Below are positions 32,052-35,402 of a stretch of 35,402 nucleotides of DNA, piece after piece. Below the pieces are notes generated by a model, which saw nothing but the letters and a program-made list of their open reading frames with translations, was not told the origin of the DNA and did not search any database. The stretch comes from Saprospiraceae bacterium (GTDB lineage Bacteria; Bacteroidota; Bacteroidia; Chitinophagales; Saprospiraceae), in the NCBI GenBank assembly GCA_013002995.1, contig JABDLO010000222.1, positions 1-35,402 of the forward strand, written 5' to 3'. How positions within the stretch are numbered: the stretch's first letter is position 1; each line of letters opens with the position of its first letter. Position numbers and translations under genes: made by a program.

Positions 32052-32732
32052 TTAAAGTTCGTACACTTTACCAATTTCTGGTAAAATCAATTCTTTACCT
32101 TTTGCGGAAAATGTATCAGCAGCTGCTTTGTGATCGATTTCAATGTATCCGAATGTATCGAAATGATAACCAAATATTTTATCGCATTCAATAAAATCAG
32201 AAGCTATTACGGCATCCTCGTATCCCATCGTGAAATTATCGCCAACGGGTAAGATGGCAAAATCCAGTTTTCTACTTGTTATGGGAATCAACTTCATATC
32301 CATCGTCAATGCTGTATCTCCGGCTATGTAAAAACAAACGGCACCATTATCTATAACAAAACCACCCGGATTACCTGCATAAGTCCCATCAGGAAGGACA
32401 GAAGAATGGATTGCATTTACATATTTAACTGATCCGAAATCAAAATTCCACTTCCCACCATGATTCATTGGATGACCCTGGTAACCCTTTTCTCCATAGT
32501 AGGTGACAATTTCATAATTGGATATAAGGGTCCCACCGGTTCTTTCGAGAATATTCTCCACATCTACAACATGATCCTGATGTCCATGTGTGAGAAGTAA
32601 ATAATCACAAGGGATCTCATCCACGTTAACATCTCCTGCTAGCGGATTGCCTGAAATAAACGGATCAACTACTAAGTTATGACCTCCTAATTCTATCTGT
32701 AGACCTGCTTGACCTAAAAATCGTAGTTTCAT
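32052..32732 (-). CDS. UPF0173 metal-dependent hydrolase (metallo-beta-lactamase fold)
   Basis: This 226-residue cytoplasmic protein has the metal-binding motif THGHQDHVVD (His49, His51, Asp53, His54) and further ligands in AIHSS, AGDTALTMDM and GYHFDTF. The start MKLRFLGQAGLQIELGGHNLVVDPFISGNP matches the UPF0173/UlaG-like group. The physiological substrate is not known. Its roughly 100-base leader contains inverted and direct repeats around 32759-32818. Confidence 0.88.
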   Translation of the reverse strand: MKLRFLGQAGLQIELGGHNLVVDPFISGNPLAGDVNVDEIPCDYLLLTHGHQDHVVDVENILERTGGTLISNYEIVTYYGEKGYQGHPMNHGGKWNFDFGSVKYVNAIHSSVLPDGTYAGNPGGFVIDNGAVCFYIAGDTALTMDMKLIPITSRKLDFAILPVGDNFTMGYEDAVIASDFIECDKIFGYHFDTFGYIEIDHKAAADTFSAKGKELILPEIGKVYEL

Positions 32733-32758
32733 ATTCTTTATGTTTTAAATGCTAATAA

Positions 32759-32818
32759 TCAATTGAATATGTAGGATTGATTGAAGAATTAATTCAATTG
32801 AATATTAATCAATTCTTC
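32759..32818. repeat. AT-rich direct and inverted repeats in the leader of the UPF0173 gene
   Basis: TCAATTGAATAT occurs twice as a direct repeat (32759-32770 and 32794-32805), each holding the palindrome CAATTG. GAAGAATT (32783-32790) and AATTCTTC (32811-32818) form an 8-bp inverted repeat. They sit between a TACTTTTG -7-like element (32840-32833, minus strand) and the ATG at 32732, so they could be an operator or mRNA hairpin. At this AT content chance is a real alternative. Confidence 0.35.
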
Positions 32819-32832
32819 TAGAAATCACAATG

Positions 32833-32840
32833 CAAAAGTA
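32833..32840 (-). promoter_or_regulatory. Putative -7 element (TACTTTTG) for the UPF0173 gene
   Basis: Exact TAnnTTTG match on the minus strand, about 100 bases before the ATG at 32732; no TTG is visible at the -33 position. Confidence 0.35.
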
Positions 32841-32873
32841 ACCTTAATTAGCTAAATAACTACGATTATTGCT

Positions 32874-34676
32874 TCATTCTACACCAATCTGTTTCAATAG
32901 GTGAGATGCATTAAAATTAGAACAGATTCCTTCCTTTAACTTATAATCAAAAACCAAATCTTCACCTTCAAATTCAATATCAAAGTAGTAATTTCTGATG
33001 TGTTTAGGTTGTTGGAGACTCAACTCTGCAAGTTGTATATCGTGGGTAGCAATAATAGCATAAGCCTGATGATCGAGAATCTTTTTCGTTATCGCTATAG
33101 ATCCTTTTAATTTATCTTTTGAATTGGTTCCTCTGAGCATTTCATCAATCAAGTAAAGAGCTTGATCACCTTGATTGAGGCTGTCAAGAATAACCTTGAC
33201 TCTATTCAATTCTGCTTTAAAGGTAGATACCGATTCCTCTAATGCATCTTTTATTCTCATATATGTAATGATCCTGACACTCGGTATTCTAAATTCAGAA
33301 GCATCCACAGTTGTACCGGAATAAGCAAGGATCATGTTAACGCCGATGGTTCGTAATATGGTGCTTTTACCTGACATGTTTGACCCTGTAATGATATTGA
33401 TATGGTCTTGTCTATTGAGGCTAAAATCATTGGGGATACATTGTCCATCCAGCATGAGAGGATGCCTAATATCTGTAAGCCTGTAATCTACTTTCTCATT
33501 AATAATGGGAAGCACATGATCAGAATGATTATATGCCCATATGGATAGTGACGTCAAGGCCTCTACTTCTCCTAGTGAAGTGAATAAAGCAGGAATATCT
33601 TCTTCATATTGCTCAGACCATTCTTTTAATCTCTTAAGAATCCTAAAATCCCAGAGCGTAGCCAAGTTCAAGATGAAACCAACTATCATATTCAGCCGAT
33701 AGTCAAGTTTATTGATTAAAACATCTAATTTATTAAGTGAAACAATCTGTGATTCTCCTTTCTCTTTTTGAATCAATTGACTGAGGTGGGCAGATTTCCA
33801 TTTTCGGTTATAGATCAAATTGAAAATGTCTATATACTCAGAAAGGTAGTTCTTCCCTGTGGAGATAGAATTGTGGATCTGATTGACTTTGTTAGCATAC
33901 CTTAGATAAATTGTGAATATGGCAATAGCTCCGGCTAATGCTATGGTGCTCAGAAAGGGCAAAGAAAAAAAATATAAAGCGATGATTGCGATCCAGAAAA
34001 GAGGAACGAACCACAATGCAATCTTTATAATAGGCATCTCAACAACAGAATAATCCTGTGAGGTCAACGATTTAATTTTACCTAATAAGTTGGCGTCGCT
34101 CTTACTCTCAGTCAACCAAAGTCTTGTAATAAATTCGTCCCTCCATTCTTTGTCTTCTGCCAATTCACGTATTGATTCTTGTCTGGAATGGATCTCTTCA
34201 ATAGTCGGTATTGTTGAAAGTATGTATGCAAGAGCATTTCCTCCCCATATGGATGCACATCGATTCACTAATCCGTACAATGAGCTATTGCCAAATATGT
34301 CCAGGTCATCTGTATAGTCGTGAGATGGGTTTAAATACGCATCTCCGTTTGGATACATGTTTTTATGAATGGTGAGCGTATTTATTTCATTTTCCTGAAT
34401 GGATTTCTTTGCATTAAGGTGAGCAATCCTGGAACGTGTCTTTTCATGTCGGATGAAGATGATAAAGAAAATGATTCCAAAAGCTATGATGCTTAAAATA
34501 CCATAGGTAATTGCTGAATTAAAGGAAAGAATAACGATTGCAACACCAACAAAAGCTGTTATTAATCTCATGAAAGAAAGCCTCCTCTCAATCTTGTTCA
34601 ATTTTTCTACCTGGGACTCTATCTGGTTGATCTCCTGAGCATATTTATTAATAATATCCTTCATCGATTTATTCAT
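32874..34676 (-). CDS. Membrane-bound MutS-like ATPase (lacks mismatch-recognition domain)
   Basis: The protein has 600 residues from the ATG at 34676; an alternative ATG lies at 34664, and a TTG at 34703 adds nine poor residues. The C terminus is a MutS ATPase domain with Walker A GSNMSGKST (431-439), SVSTFKAEL, Walker B ALYLIDEMLRGTNSKD (from about 506) and IIATHD. The N-terminal mismatch-binding domain of MutS is absent. Instead there are two pairs of hydrophobic segments, about 37-53/56-75 and 218-236/239-259, separated by charged helices. This class is found in Bacteroidota genomes, usually named MutS-related protein; its substrate is unknown. It should not be annotated as mismatch-repair MutS. 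Confidence 0.85.
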   Translation of the reverse strand: MNKSMKDIINKYAQEINQIESQVEKLNKIERRLSFMRLITAFVGVAIVILSFNSAITYGILSIIAFGIIFFIIFIRHEKTRSRIAHLNAKKSIQENEINTLTIHKNMYPNGDAYLNPSHDYTDDLDIFGNSSLYGLVNRCASIWGGNALAYILSTIPTIEEIHSRQESIRELAEDKEWRDEFITRLWLTESKSDANLLGKIKSLTSQDYSVVEMPIIKIALWFVPLFWIAIIALYFFSLPFLSTIALAGAIAIFTIYLRYANKVNQIHNSISTGKNYLSEYIDIFNLIYNRKWKSAHLSQLIQKEKGESQIVSLNKLDVLINKLDYRLNMIVGFILNLATLWDFRILKRLKEWSEQYEEDIPALFTSLGEVEALTSLSIWAYNHSDHVLPIINEKVDYRLTDIRHPLMLDGQCIPNDFSLNRQDHINIITGSNMSGKSTILRTIGVNMILAYSGTTVDASEFRIPSVRIITYMRIKDALEESVSTFKAELNRVKVILDSLNQGDQALYLIDEMLRGTNSKDKLKGSIAITKKILDHQAYAIIATHDIQLAELSLQQPKHIRNYYFDIEFEGEDLVFDYKLKEGICSNFNASHLLKQIGVE

Positions 34677-34839
34677 ACTGCAAGGATAATAATCTATATC
34701 CAATATTTATTAAGTAAGAAGAGTTATATGGGAAGTAATACGAATTAGAATTGTCTTTTAATATTGCTATTATTGTGACTACTCAATCAATTTTCGTCAT
34801 AATAGTATTCATCTTTAATTTTAAACAGAATTAATATTT

Positions 34840-35402
34840 ATGAAAAAACTTATCCTATCCTTTCTGGTAATTATTACAATGACTTCGTCCTGTAAAGTCC
34901 TGGAAGAGCTTGCTTTAGTACCATCTGAGTTTGAAACCATATCAGCTCTAAAAGAAGTTCTTAATTCTTCTGCATTCAGGTCAATAGCCACTTTGAAAAA
35001 AATGAATGATGGTGGGGTAGAAGCTTTACTTCCACAGGAATTACAACCAGTATTTGGAACCCTCAGAAATATCGGATTAGGTGGAAAGATTGATGAAGTG
35101 AATAAGCAGATTGTATCAGTCTCAGGTGTCGTTGTTGAAGAGAGTGGGTATATCATGGCTGATGCCATAAAGGAGCTTACTTTTACAGACGCTGTGGCGG
35201 TAGTTACCGGAGGTAAAGATGCGGCTACTCAGGTGTTAAGAGAGAAAATGTATATAAGCGTTAAAAAAAGGTACAGCGGTAGACTTGATGAAGAATTACA
35301 AAAAGGAGGAGGAGATGCAGTGAAATATTGGCCGATAGCAACAAATGCTTACAATTTGTTCTCTAAAGATAAAGTTGAAGGAACACTATCTGACTTCATA
35401 GC
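34840..35402 (+). CDS. DUF4197-family lipoprotein (cut by right edge)
   Basis: The frame is open from ATG 34840 to the window end (187 codons). Residues 1-18 form a lipoprotein signal (LILSFLVIITMTSSC, lipidated Cys18). The body shows the DUF4197 pattern: FRSIATLKKMNDGGVEALLP, VFGTLRNIGLGGKIDEVNKQ, then ELTFTDAVAVVTGGKDAATQVLREKM and YWPIATNAYN. The function of the family is unknown. It is divergent from the MutS-like gene. A 115-residue frame on the opposite strand (34821-35168) is a shadow. Confidence 0.85.
   Translation, partial: MKKLILSFLVIITMTSSCKVLEELALVPSEFETISALKEVLNSSAFRSIATLKKMNDGGVEALLPQELQPVFGTLRNIGLGGKIDEVNKQIVSVSGVVVEESGYIMADAIKELTFTDAVAVVTGGKDAATQVLREKMYISVKKRYSGRLDEELQKGGGDAVKYWPIATNAYNLFSKDKVEGTLSDFI

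Noticed and set aside
34677-34703. TTG start of the MutS-like protein at 34703
   Set aside because: It adds nine residues without family support; ATG codons at 34676 and 34664 are preferred.
34821-35168. A 115-residue open frame on the minus strand
   Set aside because: It lies opposite a clear DUF4197 lipoprotein frame with signal peptide and family motifs; the antisense translation is low-complexity Ser/Thr/Pro with no family resemblance.

Overview
This window reads as chromosomal DNA from a free-living member of the Bacteroidota. I infer the Saprospiria/Cytophagia side of the phylum rather than Bacteroides. The evidence is a PorP/SprF-type outer membrane protein, a parA-parB-DUF5683 gene order, a membrane-bound MutS relative, many exported beta-rich or OmpA-like proteins, AT-rich codon use, and promoter-like TAnnTTTG elements in place of the usual -10 box. 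There are about 31 protein genes plus one leader peptide. I see no rRNA, tRNA, CRISPR array, prophage or insertion sequence.

Layout. 1-2039 (+): the end of a nos gene cluster (nosD partial, nosF, nosY) for maturation of nitrous oxide reductase. 2044-4926 (-): VOC and DinB proteins as one pair, then an EamA transporter and an alpha/beta hydrolase as another, with a possible decayed secretory gene between the pairs. 5070-9800 (+): an uncharacterised outer membrane protein, then fhs (one-carbon metabolism) and pckA (gluconeogenesis). 10039-12220 (-): ettA and a cyclophilin. 12332-13504 (+): a DUF1080 lipoprotein and a haem-binding-domain protein. 13711-14367 (-): msrA. 13505-15041 has two repeat-rich intergenic stretches.

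15042-22582 (-): a complete tryptophan operon, trpL-trpE-G-D-C-F-B-A followed by a DAHP synthase gene. It is tightly packed, with several start/stop overlaps. Upstream of trpE is a 19-residue leader peptide with three consecutive Trp codons. A near-perfect terminator hairpin follows it, and competing pairings can be drawn, so this is a classic ribosome-mediated attenuator. It would place both the entry enzyme of the shikimate pathway and the whole Trp branch under tryptophan supply. This is the most complete regulatory system visible here.

22745-26959 (-): a large AsmA-family protein and a PorP/SprF protein. 27136-29612 (+): an NlpC/P60-like protein whose catalytic cysteine is replaced by alanine, and an OmpA-family protein. 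29615-32012 (-): parA, parB and a DUF5683 protein, translationally coupled. 32052-34676 (-): a UPF0173 metal-dependent hydrolase and a membrane MutS-like ATPase. 34840 to the right edge (+): the start of a DUF4197 lipoprotein.

The most noteworthy items are the trp attenuator, the apparently catalytically dead NlpC/P60 protein, the repeat/hairpin families at 13.5-14.8 kb, and a structured element plus strong terminator on the minus strand near 14.8 kb that could be a small RNA or an operon 3' end.
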